64,000 nucleotides of DNA from positions 806,001 to 870,000 of the forward strand of contig NZ_CP018346.1 of assembly GCF_001989455.1 (NCBI RefSeq). Reading direction: 5' to 3'. Of the stretch, positions 38,264 to 47,990 are shown piece by piece (within the stretch, counting starts at the first letter, position 1; each line of letters starts with the position of its first letter). A program made the position numbers and the translations under genes. Under the pieces are notes generated by a model. The model saw only the letters and a list, made by a program, of their open reading frames with translations. It made no database searches and was not told where the DNA came from. The DNA comes from Prochlorococcus sp. RS04 (GTDB taxonomy: Bacteria; Cyanobacteriota; Cyanobacteriia; PCC-6307; Cyanobiaceae).

Positions 38264-38279
38264 CGGGAACCACACCCCG
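38264..38279. promoter_or_regulatory. GC-rich CGGG/CCCG hairpin in the aroE-dnaK divergent region
   Basis: CGGG (38264-38267) and CCCG (38276-38279) can pair around an 8-base loop. The local run of G and C is exceptional in this A/T-rich gap of 117 bp between divergent aroE and dnaK. It could be an operator or part of the dnaK leader; no CIRCE/HrcA element was seen. Confidence 0.25.
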
Positions 38280-38345
38280 TCTTTGAGTAACAATAATGAC
38301 GACAATGACCGATTATGGAGAATAACAAATATAAAGAATTTACCC

Positions 38346-40253
38346 ATGGGTAAGGTAGTAGGAATTGATTTAGGAACAACAAATAGTTGTGTCGCCGTAA
38401 TGGAAGGTGGTAAGCCTACTGTAATAGCAAATGCTGAGGGTTTCAGAACTACTCCATCAGTTGTTGCATATACAAAAAATCAAGATCAGCTTGTTGGGCA
38501 AATTGCAAAACGACAAGCTGTAATGAACCCTGAAAATACTTTTTATTCTGCAAAACGTTTTGTTGGTAGAAGAGTTGATGAAGTTAATGAAGAATCTAAA
38601 GAAGTTAGTTATTCTGTTGAAAAATCTGGTTCTAGTGTCAAATTAAAATGTCCTATTTTGGATAAACAGTTTTCTCCTGAAGAGGTGAGTTCTCAGGTTT
38701 TAAGAAAGTTAGCAGATGATGCAGGTAAATATCTTGGTGACAAAGTTACACAGGCTGTAATTACAGTTCCAGCTTATTTTAATGATTCCCAAAGACAGGC
38801 TACGAAAGATGCTGGAAAGATTGCAGGTTTAGAAGTTCTTAGAATCGTTAATGAGCCAACTGCTGCGGCTTTAGCATATGGTTTGGATAAAGAAAATGAA
38901 AAAATTCTTGTTTTTGATTTAGGTGGAGGTACATTTGACGTTTCAGTTATTGAAGCTGGTGATGGAGTAACTGAAGTTCTATCTACATCTGGAGATACAC
39001 ATTTAGGTGGTGATGATTTTGATAGATGCATCGTAGACCACTTAGCCAATACTTTTAAATCTAATGAGGGAATTGATCTCAGACAAGATAAGCAAGCTTT
39101 GCAAAGATTGACTGAAGCTGCAGAAAAGGCAAAAATAGAGCTCTCAAATGCCACGCAAAGTGAAATAAATTTACCTTTTATCACAGCGACGCCTGAAGGG
39201 CCAAAACATTTGGATTTGAACCTTACTAGAGCAAAGTTCGAGGAATTAGCAGCTTCTTTAATTGATAGGTGTAAGACCCCAGTTGAGAGAGCTATAAGTG
39301 ATGCAAAAATTTCTACTAGTGAAATTGATGAAGTTGTTATGGTTGGAGGCTCATCTAGAATTCCTGCTGTTTTAGATTTAGTTAAAAAAATAATTGGTAA
39401 AGAACCAAATCAAACTGTTAATCCTGATGAAGTAGTAGCTGTTGGAGCTGCAATTCAGGGAGGAGTTTTAGCAGGAGAAGTTAAAGATATTTTGTTGCTC
39501 GACGTTACTCCACTTTCTCTAGGTGTAGAGACTTTAGGGGGAGTAATGACAAAAATGATAAATCGAAATACTACAGTACCCACGAAGAAATCTGAAACAT
39601 ATTCAACTGCTGTAGATGGTCAAACAAATGTTGAAATACACGTTTTACAAGGTGAAAGAGAAATGGCTTCTGATAATAAAAGCTTAGGAACTTTTAGATT
39701 GGATGGTATACCTTCAGCACCAAGAGGCGTTCCGCAAATTGAAGTTACATTTGATATCGATGCAAACGGTATTCTTAGTGTTACTGCTAAAGATAAAGGA
39801 AGCGGTAAAGAACAAAGTATTTCTATTACTGGTGCTTCCACTCTATCTGATAATGAGGTAGAAAAAATGGTCAAAGATGCTGAATCAAATGCATCTGCAG
39901 ATAAAGAAAAAAGAGAAAAAATCGATTTAAAAAATCAAGCTGAAACACTTGTCTACCAGACAGAAAAGCAACTTGGTGAATTAGGAGACAAAATTGATGC
40001 TGCAGCAAAGTCTAAAGTTGAAGAAAAAAGTAATGCTTTAAAAGAAGCAACTTCAAAAGAAGATTATGAATCAATGAAAAAACTTCTTGAAGAACTTCAG
40101 CAAGAACTTTATGCAGTTGGTTCATCTGTTTATCAGCAACCAGGTAATCAGCCACCATCACCTGGCGCTGCCGGCGGTCCTGATCAGAGTGATTCAAGCG
40201 AAAAAGGTGGAGATGATGTAATTGATGCAGACTTTACTGAAACAAAAGATTAA
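38346..40253 (+). CDS. dnaK: Chaperone protein DnaK
   Basis: Hsp70. The start [20 protein letters not shown] at 38346 is preferred over an in-frame TTG at 38283, whose 21 extra residues are unlike the family. The ATPase domain (about 1-385) has [25 protein letters not shown] and [12 protein letters not shown]; the linker is [13 protein letters not shown]. The C-terminus is acidic, ending [12 protein letters not shown]. The 635-aa size and N-terminus fit the cyanobacterial DnaK2 class, which is inference. grpE and dnaJ are 33 kb away. Its stop overlaps the convergent oxidoreductase by 4 bp. Confidence 0.97.
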   Translation: MGKVVGIDLGTTNSCVAVMEGGKPTVIANAEGFRTTPSVVAYTKNQDQLVGQIAKRQAVMNPENTFYSAKRFVGRRVDEVNEESKEVSYSVEKSGSSVKLKCPILDKQFSPEEVSSQVLRKLADDAGKYLGDKVTQAVITVPAYFNDSQRQATKDAGKIAGLEVLRIVNEPTAAALAYGLDKENEKILVFDLGGGTFDVSVIEAGDGVTEVLSTSGDTHLGGDDFDRCIVDHLANTFKSNEGIDLRQDKQALQRLTEAAEKAKIELSNATQSEINLPFITATPEGPKHLDLNLTRAKFEELAASLIDRCKTPVERAISDAKISTSEIDEVVMVGGSSRIPAVLDLVKKIIGKEPNQTVNPDEVVAVGAAIQGGVLAGEVKDILLLDVTPLSLGVETLGGVMTKMINRNTTVPTKKSETYSTAVDGQTNVEIHVLQGEREMASDNKSLGTFRLDGIPSAPRGVPQIEVTFDIDANGILSVTAKDKGSGKEQSISITGASTLSDNEVEKMVKDAESNASADKEKREKIDLKNQAETLVYQTEKQLGELGDKIDAAAKSKVEEKSNALKEATSKEDYESMKKLLEELQQELYAVGSSVYQQPGNQPPSPGAAGGPDQSDSSEKGGDDVIDADFTETKD

Positions 40254-41332
40254 TAAAGGTAATTTTTAATTTCATTAGCAACCCATTTAGAACAAGCCGG
40301 AGCCAGTAAAATTCCATTTTTATAAAAACCTGTACATATAATTAGCCCATCTTCAAGGTTTTTCATTATTGGTGAAGGTTCACCATCTGGCCTTGACCTT
40401 ATTCCAAACCATTTTTTAGAAATTTTTCCTTTCATCAGCCAATTTGGTTTTTTATCGAGAAAATTTGTAAGTTTTTCGAATGTATTTTCTTCTGGCTTAG
40501 TACTATATTCATCAGTTGATCCAATAATTAGCTTATTGTTTGATTTTGGAATTATATTTTTACCATTTATGTTGAATTGTTTTGGCAGCGATAATAAATC
40601 AACTTCTGCATCATTTATCTCAATTTCTATAGCTTGACCTAAAACAGGTTTTAATTTGATGTTGTGAGATAGGCTACCTATTAAATCAATCGCTTTTAGT
40701 GAATTACATAAAATAACCATGTCAGATTTGATGTTTTTATTATTCCTTGTTGTAGAAATCCATTGATTGTTTGATTTTTTTATTTTTATTATTTCTTCTC
40801 GCAAATAATTTACTTTTTTATCTTTTAGATATTGATTTAATGTTTGAAGTAAAGAAAGAGGATTTATTCTTCCATCTTTGAACGAGATCATTCCTTTTAT
40901 ATTTGTTGTTTGGAAGGCTTTATTAATATTTTTGATAAATATTGAGTGTCTTTCTAAAATTCGCAAGTTTTGATCATTATTTTCATAAACAAATTTCTCT
41001 AATTTTCTAAACTTTTCTTTATCTGTAGTTAGTTGTATTAATGGTTTTTCGATATTTAATTCACAATTAAATTTTTGAAGGAATGTAATCCATTGTGGCC
41101 ATAATTCAATGCTTTGTTTCCTGAGATCCCAGCTTCTACCTCTTCTTTTTTGATACATATTACCCATTAGTAAGCCTAAAGCTGCATTGCTACTATTTTG
41201 GTGTTGAGCTGGATCTATTATCGTTACATGGAAACCTAATTCTGATAATTCTAAGGCGTTAAATTTTCCAATAATCCCTGATCCAACAATAACTATGTGT
41301 CCTTTTTTAAAATTTTCTTTTAAGCTTTTCAT
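40250..41332 (-). CDS. FAD-dependent oxidoreductase of the D-amino-acid/glycine oxidase family
   Basis: The Rossmann FAD motif [21 protein letters not shown] (about residues 13-33) opens a 360-aa DAO-fold protein, with C-terminal [16 protein letters not shown] and [19 protein letters not shown] typical of glycine oxidase-like (ThiO) members. ThiO makes the iminoglycine used for the thiamine thiazole; no thi gene is adjacent, so the substrate is unproven. It is convergent with dnaK, sharing stop-codon bases. Confidence 0.85.
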   Translation of the reverse strand: MKSLKENFKKGHIVIVGSGIIGKFNALELSELGFHVTIIDPAQHQNSSNAALGLLMGNMYQKRRGRSWDLRKQSIELWPQWITFLQKFNCELNIEKPLIQLTTDKEKFRKLEKFVYENNDQNLRILERHSIFIKNINKAFQTTNIKGMISFKDGRINPLSLLQTLNQYLKDKKVNYLREEIIKIKKSNNQWISTTRNNKNIKSDMVILCNSLKAIDLIGSLSHNIKLKPVLGQAIEIEINDAEVDLLSLPKQFNINGKNIIPKSNNKLIIGSTDEYSTKPEENTFEKLTNFLDKKPNWLMKGKISKKWFGIRSRPDGEPSPIMKNLEDGLIICTGFYKNGILLAPACSKWVANEIKNYLY

Positions 41333-41380
41333 TGATATATTAGATATACTTGCTTATTTGACTTAATAGTTAAAGATTTT

Positions 41381-42235
41381 TTGGAACATCCTTCAATTAT
41401 ATTCAAAATTGTTTGTCCCGATCGTCCTGGTCTTGTAAGTCTACTTACAAGTTGGATTTCAAATTATGGTGGCAACATAAAACATTCTGATCATCATACA
41501 GATCAAGATGCAGGATTATTTCTTAGTCGAATTGAATGGAATAGTAACAATGAATTTATTAATAGAGATGAAATTTATAAAGAATTTGAAAAAATTGCAG
41601 ATGAAGTAAATGGAAAATTTAACGTAAATTATTCAGATGAAATTCCAAATGTTGCTATTTTCGTGAGTAAACAAAATCATTGTTTGATTGATTTACTTTG
41701 GCGAGTAAGAAATGGAGAACTCAAAATGAAAGTCCCGTTAATAATTTCAAATCATTCTGATCTTGAAATTATTGCAAATGACTTTAATGCAAAATTTGTT
41801 CATATAGATACCTTTAAAACTGATAAATCTATTGTTGAAGATCAATTTTTACATTTACTAAAAGAATATGAAATTGATCTCGTTGTATTAGCTAAATATA
41901 TGCAAATTTTGAGTGACTCTTTTTTAAAAAAGTTTTCTTCAATAATAAATATTCATCATTCTTTCTTACCTGCATTTAAGGGCGGGCAACCATATCATCG
42001 AGCTTGGAAGAGAGGCGTTAAATTAATCGGTGCTACAGCTCACTATGTTACTGAAGATCTTGATGAAGGACCGATAATTGAGCAATGCACAGTTAATGTA
42101 AGTCATAGGGATGAAGTTGACGATTTGATTAGAAAAGGAAGAGATATTGAAAGAATAGCTTTAGCAAGAGCAGTTAGATTACATCTGAATCATCAAGTAT
42201 TTGTTTATAACAGCAAAACTGCTGTTTTTGATTGA
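41381..42235 (+). CDS. purU: Formyltetrahydrofolate deformylase PurU
   Basis: Hydrolyses 10-formyl-THF to formate and THF. The N-terminal ACT domain (about 1-75: CPDRPGLVSLLTSWISNYGGNI) is followed by the formyl-transferase fold (about 90-284) with VVLAKYMQILS, IINIHHSFLPAFKGGQPYHRAWKRG (catalytic His-Ser loop) and LDEGPIIEQ. The start is TTG at 41381; an in-frame TGA is at 41333 and no ATG lies between. It is divergent from the oxidoreductase by 48 bp and convergent on clcA with a 9-bp gap. Confidence 0.95.
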   Translation: MEHPSIIFKIVCPDRPGLVSLLTSWISNYGGNIKHSDHHTDQDAGLFLSRIEWNSNNEFINRDEIYKEFEKIADEVNGKFNVNYSDEIPNVAIFVSKQNHCLIDLLWRVRNGELKMKVPLIISNHSDLEIIANDFNAKFVHIDTFKTDKSIVEDQFLHLLKEYEIDLVVLAKYMQILSDSFLKKFSSIINIHHSFLPAFKGGQPYHRAWKRGVKLIGATAHYVTEDLDEGPIIEQCTVNVSHRDEVDDLIRKGRDIERIALARAVRLHLNHQVFVYNSKTAVFD

Positions 42236-42244
42236 AGATAGTTT

Positions 42245-43603
42245 TTAGTCTTCTAATTCTATTTGTATTTGTCTTTCATAAATTGATTCTTCATTAAAAA
42301 CTCTTGCTATCAAGAAACTGGCAATGCAGCTGATTAACACAGGTTTCATTATTAATAAATTTTTTGTTAAAGCGAAAGCTAAAAACATTGCGGTAATTGG
42401 TGTTCGCGAACATCCTGCTACGAAAGCTCCCATTCCCGCAAAAATGTATGTACTTGGCGCATGTCCTGTCGCAATTTCCACCCAGCTCCCCATTATTAGT
42501 CCAATTGACCCACCTAAAGTAAGCATTGGATAGAACAAACCTCCAGGAGCTCCAGATGCTGCAGCTAAGCCTGTCGTGATAAATAATACTAAAACTGCTA
42601 ATAAAGCAATTCCAATACTTGTATTTTGTTCAGCTATTATTTTCTGTAATTCATCTAAATTATGAAATGTACTGGGTAAACAAGAGTAGATGCTTCCTAA
42701 AATAAGTCCACAAATACTCATTTTTAAAATAAATTTATTTTTATACCACTTTTTGCCAAGATTTTGCATCAACAAAACATATCTGCTGTACAATTCTGCA
42801 AATATTCCAATAATTATTCCTAGTAAAACTAAGTAGATAAAATCTACAGGTAAGAAAAAAACTGATGGGTCATATTCTTTTTGAATCAAAAATCCGAGGT
42901 TAAAATCAAACCCTCCTGCTTTAGGATCTAAGCCTAAGGCTTGAATAATATCAGCAGATGAATCTGCAATGAAAGTTGTAATTACTACTAATAGCAAAAT
43001 TACTGGTCTTGCAGAGTTTAATAACTCTTCTATTGCATAGATAAACCCTCCTAATGGAGCGCTAAATACTGCAGCTATTCCAGCACCACCCCCTGCTGCT
43101 ACTATTACTCTTCTAAAAGCTGTGGGAGCTTTGAGCCACTTGGCCATTTGCCAAGCTACTGATCCTCCCATTTGAACGGATGGACCTTCTGGACCCAAAG
43201 GGAATCCACTACCAATCGCAATAATTCCTGATATTAGCTTTACTAAGCCTACTTTTAAATTCATTGGAACTTTTTTATGTCTTAAAAAACCCATGATTTG
43301 ACTAACTCCTGAACCTTTTGCAGCAGGTGCTATATTTTTGATCAAATATCCTGCAATAGCTCCTCCTAGAGCTCCAAAAATAGGTAAGACCGCAATAGAT
43401 GGGAATTGGTCTAATAATGCTAATCTCCAATTATTAATAAAATAGATTCCAGTTTTAAAAGATATGCTTGTAATTGAGGCTCCTAAACCTGTTAATAAGA
43501 GCGAAAATGCAACGACTAGAGATCTTTGTTTTAATAATTTTTTGATGCTACGAGATGAATTATTACTTGTTTTTTGAATATTATCTTTTATAAAGTTTGG
43601 CAT
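42245..43603 (-). CDS. CLC-type chloride channel or H+/Cl- exchanger
   Basis: A 452-aa membrane protein with the CLC hallmarks: GSGVSQIMG (selectivity loop), GPEGPSVQMGGSVA (the GxEGP gating Glu present), FIYAIEELL, and GAPGGLFYPMLTLGG. About a dozen hydrophobic segments are visible. Retention of the gating Glu fits an exchanger rather than an open channel. There is no C-terminal CBS pair. It follows acnB by 9 bp. Confidence 0.93.
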   Translation of the reverse strand: MPNFIKDNIQKTSNNSSRSIKKLLKQRSLVVAFSLLLTGLGASITSISFKTGIYFINNWRLALLDQFPSIAVLPIFGALGGAIAGYLIKNIAPAAKGSGVSQIMGFLRHKKVPMNLKVGLVKLISGIIAIGSGFPLGPEGPSVQMGGSVAWQMAKWLKAPTAFRRVIVAAGGGAGIAAVFSAPLGGFIYAIEELLNSARPVILLLVVITTFIADSSADIIQALGLDPKAGGFDFNLGFLIQKEYDPSVFFLPVDFIYLVLLGIIIGIFAELYSRYVLLMQNLGKKWYKNKFILKMSICGLILGSIYSCLPSTFHNLDELQKIIAEQNTSIGIALLAVLVLFITTGLAAASGAPGGLFYPMLTLGGSIGLIMGSWVEIATGHAPSTYIFAGMGAFVAGCSRTPITAMFLAFALTKNLLIMKPVLISCIASFLIARVFNEESIYERQIQIELED

Positions 43604-43612
43604 AGTCCATGA

Positions 43613-46186
43613 TTACTTTGTCAAGCTGAAATCGTTTATTTCATCAAATTGAAGATAGCGATAAAGTTCATCTGAATATGGATTAATTTTATTTTTAGTA
43701 ATATCCTGATATTCCTCAACTTCAGGTATTTTGCCAAGCAGTGCGCAAACTGCTGCTAATTCAGCGCTGCCTAAAAAGACTTGTGCATTCTTGCCAAGTC
43801 TATTGTCAAAATTTCTTGTACTAGTAGAAAATACTACGGAACCTTCATCTACTCTGGCTTGATTTCCCATACATAAAGAACAGCCCGGTAACTCTAACCT
43901 TGCACCACAATCTTCAAAAATTTTATAGTAACCTTCAGCTTTTAGAGTTTCTTCATCCATCTTTGTTGGTGGACAAATCCATAATTTAGCTTTTAAATTT
44001 TGTACTCCTTCAAGAACTTTTGCAGCTGCTCTGTAATGACCAATATTTGTCATGCAAGAACCTATAAAAACCTCGTCAATATTTGTATTTGCAACATCAG
44101 TGATTTCTTTTACATTATCTGGATCATTAGGGCAAGCAACTATAGGTTGTGTTACTTTTGCTAAATCAATTTCAATGATTTCTTCATACTGAGCGTTTGA
44201 ATCTGGTTGAATTAATGATGGTTTGTTTAACCAATTTTTCATATCATTTATTCTTCTTGAAATCGATTTTGAATCTTCATAATTACTCTCGATCATTTTT
44301 TCTAGTAGGCAAATATTACTTTTTAAATATTCTTGAACAGTTTCTTGGGATAAAAGTATTGTGCTACCTGCGCATGAGCGTTCTGCAGTAGCATCAGTAA
44401 GTTCAAAAGCCTGTTCAAGTTTTAGGTTTGGTAATCCTTCAATTTCCATAATTTTCCCGTTGAATATATTTTTCTTATTTGCTTTTTCAACAGTTAAGAG
44501 TCCTTTTTTAATTGCGAAGAGAGGGATTGCATTTACTAAATCTCTAAGAGTGATTCCTGGTAATAATTCTCCCTTAAATTTAATCAGCACAGATTCTGGC
44601 ATATTTAATGGCATTGATCCTATTGCAGCGGCAAAGGCAACAATGCCCGAGCCTCCAGGAAATGAAATGCCAAGAGGAAATCTAGTATGACTATCTCCGC
44701 CAGTGCCAACAGTATCTGGGAGAAGCATTCTATTAAGCCAGCTATGAATTATGCCGTCTCCAGGCTTAAGAGCTACTCCACCTCTTTGAGATATAAAATC
44801 AGGTAATTCTTTATGGGTAACTAGATCTACTGGTTTAGGATACGCAGCTGTATGACAAAAACTTTGCATCACTAAATCTGCAGTAAATCCTAAACAAGCT
44901 AGTTCTTTTAGTTCATCTCTAGTCATTGGCCCAGTAGTATCTTGACTACCAACTGTGGTCATAATCGGTTCACAGGTCATTCCTGGCCTTACTCCCTCTA
45001 AACCGCATGCCTTGCCCACTATTTTTTGAGCTTGAGTAAAGCCGGCATTACTTTCTGTTGGATTTTGTGGTCTAGTAAATATTTCACTTGGTTGATAATC
45101 TAATTTGTTTCTAATTTTGTCCGTAAGAGATCTTCCAATCATAAGATTTATTCTTCCTCCAGCTTGAATTTCATCAGTAAGAGTTGATGGATACAACTCG
45201 AATTTGCTTATTAATTCTTCAGTATTTGAATCTTTTTCAATTTTTTTAATAATGCCTTTATAAGGATATATTTTAATAACATCTCCTGTTTTCATTTGAG
45301 ATACATCAGCTTCTATAGGTAAAGCTCCTGAATCTTGTGCAGTATTGAAGAAAATTGGGGCTATTTTGCTGCCAATTATTATTCCACCTGTTTTTTTGTT
45401 GGGAACAAAAGCGATATCTTCTCCTATATGCCAAATGAGTGAATTAATAGCAGATTTTCTAGAACTCCCTGTTCCAACAACATCTCCAACATAAGCTATT
45501 GGTAAATTTTGTTTTTTTAAATTATCAAGAATCTTTAGTCCATCTGGTTTTTTAAATTCCAACATAGCTAATGCATGCATTGGAATATCCGGGCGTGTTG
45601 TTGCATGTACAGCTGGAGATAAGTCGTCTGTGTTTGTCTCACCGTCAACTTTAAATACTAAACAAGTAATCTCTTTCTCCAGAACTTTTTTATTTATGAA
45701 CCATTCTGCATTTGCCCAACTATTTACAACTTCTTTTGCATAAATATTACTGTGAGATAATTCATGAATTTCATTAGCCGAATCGTAAACAAGAATAATA
45801 TTTTTTAAAACTTCTGCCGCTTTTTTTGCGAGTAAACTATTTTCTCCTTTAAGGATTTCAACCAAAGAATTTACATTGTATCCGCCTATCATTGTTCCTA
45901 GTATTTCAATTGCTTTTTCGGGATTAATTGATTTGCAATATTTTTCGGAATTAACAATAGCCGTAAGCCAGCTTGCTTTTACGTAAGCAGCCTCATCAAC
46001 TCCTGGGGGTACTCTATTTATTAGTAAATCAAGTAAATAAGATGAATCGTAAGTACTATCTTGTTCTAATAATTTTGTAATACAATTTGTTTGTTCAGCA
46101 TTTAAAGGTAAAGGTGGTATACCTTTGGCAGCTCTTTCAGCTACATGATCTGCATAATCTTTTAGCAATGTTTCCAAATTCTTCAT
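43613..46186 (-). CDS. acnB: Aconitate hydratase B
   Basis: [4Fe-4S] enzyme for citrate-isocitrate isomerisation. The AcnB layout is clear in 857 aa: an N-terminal HEAT-like domain (about 1-160), a swivelling domain placed N-terminally (EITCLVFKVDGETNTDDLSPAVHA), then the catalytic domains with HSWLNRMLLPDTVGTGGDSHTRFP and the cluster Cys in FIGSCMTNIGHYRAAAKV plus CSLCMGNQ. It likely feeds 2-oxoglutarate for ammonia assimilation. It is divergent from DAHP synthase over a 97-bp gap. Confidence 0.98.
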   Translation of the reverse strand: MKNLETLLKDYADHVAERAAKGIPPLPLNAEQTNCITKLLEQDSTYDSSYLLDLLINRVPPGVDEAAYVKASWLTAIVNSEKYCKSINPEKAIEILGTMIGGYNVNSLVEILKGENSLLAKKAAEVLKNIILVYDSANEIHELSHSNIYAKEVVNSWANAEWFINKKVLEKEITCLVFKVDGETNTDDLSPAVHATTRPDIPMHALAMLEFKKPDGLKILDNLKKQNLPIAYVGDVVGTGSSRKSAINSLIWHIGEDIAFVPNKKTGGIIIGSKIAPIFFNTAQDSGALPIEADVSQMKTGDVIKIYPYKGIIKKIEKDSNTEELISKFELYPSTLTDEIQAGGRINLMIGRSLTDKIRNKLDYQPSEIFTRPQNPTESNAGFTQAQKIVGKACGLEGVRPGMTCEPIMTTVGSQDTTGPMTRDELKELACLGFTADLVMQSFCHTAAYPKPVDLVTHKELPDFISQRGGVALKPGDGIIHSWLNRMLLPDTVGTGGDSHTRFPLGISFPGGSGIVAFAAAIGSMPLNMPESVLIKFKGELLPGITLRDLVNAIPLFAIKKGLLTVEKANKKNIFNGKIMEIEGLPNLKLEQAFELTDATAERSCAGSTILLSQETVQEYLKSNICLLEKMIESNYEDSKSISRRINDMKNWLNKPSLIQPDSNAQYEEIIEIDLAKVTQPIVACPNDPDNVKEITDVANTNIDEVFIGSCMTNIGHYRAAAKVLEGVQNLKAKLWICPPTKMDEETLKAEGYYKIFEDCGARLELPGCSLCMGNQARVDEGSVVFSTSTRNFDNRLGKNAQVFLGSAELAAVCALLGKIPEVEEYQDITKNKINPYSDELYRYLQFDEINDFSLTK

Positions 46187-46283
46187 TAGTAAGGTTTAAT
46201 GCCTAATCTATTGTTATTTTTAATATTGAAAAGGAGAGTATTCATAAATGCTTTTTTAAATATTCAAACTTCTTAATTAATCA

Positions 46284-47351
46284 ATGACGACATCTTCAAA
46301 TAATTCAGCTTTAGAAAAGACATCAGATTTACATGTTCTTGAAACACGTCCATTAATACCTCCAAGCAGATTACATAATGATATACCCTTAGATCACGAC
46401 TCTGCTAATACAGTATCTAAAACAAGAAGATCGATACAAAATATTTTGCATCATAATGATCAGAAGCTTTTAGTCATTGTGGGTCCATGTTCAATTCATG
46501 ATCTTGAGGCGGCAAAGGAATATTCAAAATATATTCAAAAATTCCGAGAAATGTATAACGATAAATTAGAAATAATTATGAGAGTATATTTTGAAAAACC
46601 AAGAACAACTATTGGTTGGAAGGGATTGATAAATGATCCTCATCTAGATGATTCTTATGATATTAATACTGGTTTAAGAAGGGCAAGAAGTTTGCTTGCA
46701 TATTTAGCAACTCGAGGCATACCTTCTGCTACAGAATTACTAGATCCAATTGTTCCTCAATACATTGCCGATTTAATAAGTTGGACAGCCATAGGTGCGC
46801 GGACCACAGAAAGTCAAACTCATAGAGAAATGGCATCAGGATTATCAATGCCTATAGGCTTTAAAAATGGAACGGATGGTTCTTTTACTACTGCAATTAA
46901 TGCAATGCAGTCAGCTTCAAAATCCCATCACTTCTTAGGTGTAAATGAAAATGGAATGGCTTCTATAGTTAATACTACAGGAAATCCAGATGGACATATA
47001 GTTTTAAGGGGCGGTTCAAAAGGCCCAAATTTTGAAAGTGATCATGTACAAAGAATTTCAGCGGAATTGAGGCAGTGTAATCTTCCCCATAAAGTGATGA
47101 TTGATTGTAGTCATGGAAATTCCAATAAAGATTTCCGAAAACAGTCAGAAGTGCTAAAAAATGTAGCTTCTCAAATTAGTAATGGTGAAAAAAATATTTT
47201 AGGAGTTATGCTTGAAAGTCATTTGAAGGAAGGAAATCAAAAACTTTTAAAAAAAGAAGATCTCCAGTTTGGTAGAAGCATTACAGATGCATGTATAGAT
47301 ATAGAAATAACAAAGGAATTAATCGCTATTTTATACGATTCACTTAGCTAG
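46284..47351 (+). CDS. 3-deoxy-7-phosphoheptulonate (DAHP) synthase, class I
   Basis: Entry step of the shikimate pathway from PEP and erythrose-4-phosphate. The AroF/G/H-type class I protein (355 aa) has VIVGPCSIHDLEAAKEY, FEKPRTTIGWKGLINDPHLD, GARTTESQTHREMASGLSMPIGFKNGTDG and VMIDCSHGNSNKDF. Which feedback specificity applies (Phe, Tyr or Trp) cannot be told. The last 8 bp overlap the convergent kinase gene. Confidence 0.97.
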   Translation: MTTSSNNSALEKTSDLHVLETRPLIPPSRLHNDIPLDHDSANTVSKTRRSIQNILHHNDQKLLVIVGPCSIHDLEAAKEYSKYIQKFREMYNDKLEIIMRVYFEKPRTTIGWKGLINDPHLDDSYDINTGLRRARSLLAYLATRGIPSATELLDPIVPQYIADLISWTAIGARTTESQTHREMASGLSMPIGFKNGTDGSFTTAINAMQSASKSHHFLGVNENGMASIVNTTGNPDGHIVLRGGSKGPNFESDHVQRISAELRQCNLPHKVMIDCSHGNSNKDFRKQSEVLKNVASQISNGEKNILGVMLESHLKEGNQKLLKKEDLQFGRSITDACIDIEITKELIAILYDSLS

Positions 47352-47985
47352 TTATTAAAAAATTAAAAAATAATGCTGAAGAGATTGGAACTATGAAATT
47401 ATCTATTCCTAGAATACTAAATTGTTCGAGCAAAGTCGCAATAAAAGCTATTGTAAAATAATTTAAATTTAGACTATTTTGTTGAGAATATCCTATTGAG
47501 CAAGTTACTATCAAACTTGTTAAAAACATTGTTATGGTTCCATATAAAGATTTTTTTTGTTCAAAAAAAATCCAACTCTTTGAGTTAAAGCTTTTTCCTA
47601 TTAATCCAGCTAATCCATCACCAAAAGTCATTATGAAAAATCCACTAATTAGTGCATATGGATCTTTATCCCAGAAAAGATAAATCAAAATAAATAAACT
47701 TAGACAATAAAATAATGTCCCATAACTTTTTCTCTCAACATCCTCAATTGTTGGAAATAATTTATAGTTGTAATTGGTGAAAACCATTAATGCAACAATT
47801 CCCGTAAAAATTAGAGCAGAGTTTTGATTAATTTTTAAAAATTGAGCAATTGGTATTAAAGGACCTATTCCAATATGTATTATTTTTCTGACTATTTCTT
47901 TGTTATCTTCATTATATTTTTTAAAAACTATTGAAATTAAAAAAATTAAAAATAAATATAATAAAATTACAGTAAATTTTATCAA
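47344..47985 (-). CDS. Phytol/dolichol kinase-like membrane protein (VTE5/slr1652 family)
   Basis: A 213-aa protein with about six or seven membrane segments and the polyprenol-kinase motifs RKIIHIGIGPLIP (about residues 33-45), FFIMTFGDGLAGLIGKSF (about 118-135) and EQKKSLYGTITMF. Homologues (VTE5 in plants, slr1652 in Synechocystis) phosphorylate phytol for salvage into tocopherol or chlorophyll side chains; dolichol kinases share the fold. The start is TTG at 47985, 5 bp after the sigma factor stop, so the two are co-transcribed. Confidence 0.85.
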   Translation of the reverse strand: MIKFTVILLYLFLIFLISIVFKKYNEDNKEIVRKIIHIGIGPLIPIAQFLKINQNSALIFTGIVALMVFTNYNYKLFPTIEDVERKSYGTLFYCLSLFILIYLFWDKDPYALISGFFIMTFGDGLAGLIGKSFNSKSWIFFEQKKSLYGTITMFLTSLIVTCSIGYSQQNSLNLNYFTIAFIATLLEQFSILGIDNFIVPISSALFFNFLITS

Positions 47986-47990
47986 TTTGG

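Noticed and set aside
38283-38345. Upstream TTG start extending DnaK by 21 residues
   Set aside because: The extension is Asn/Asp-rich and unlike the family, and the canonical [10 protein letters not shown] start at 38346 is present.
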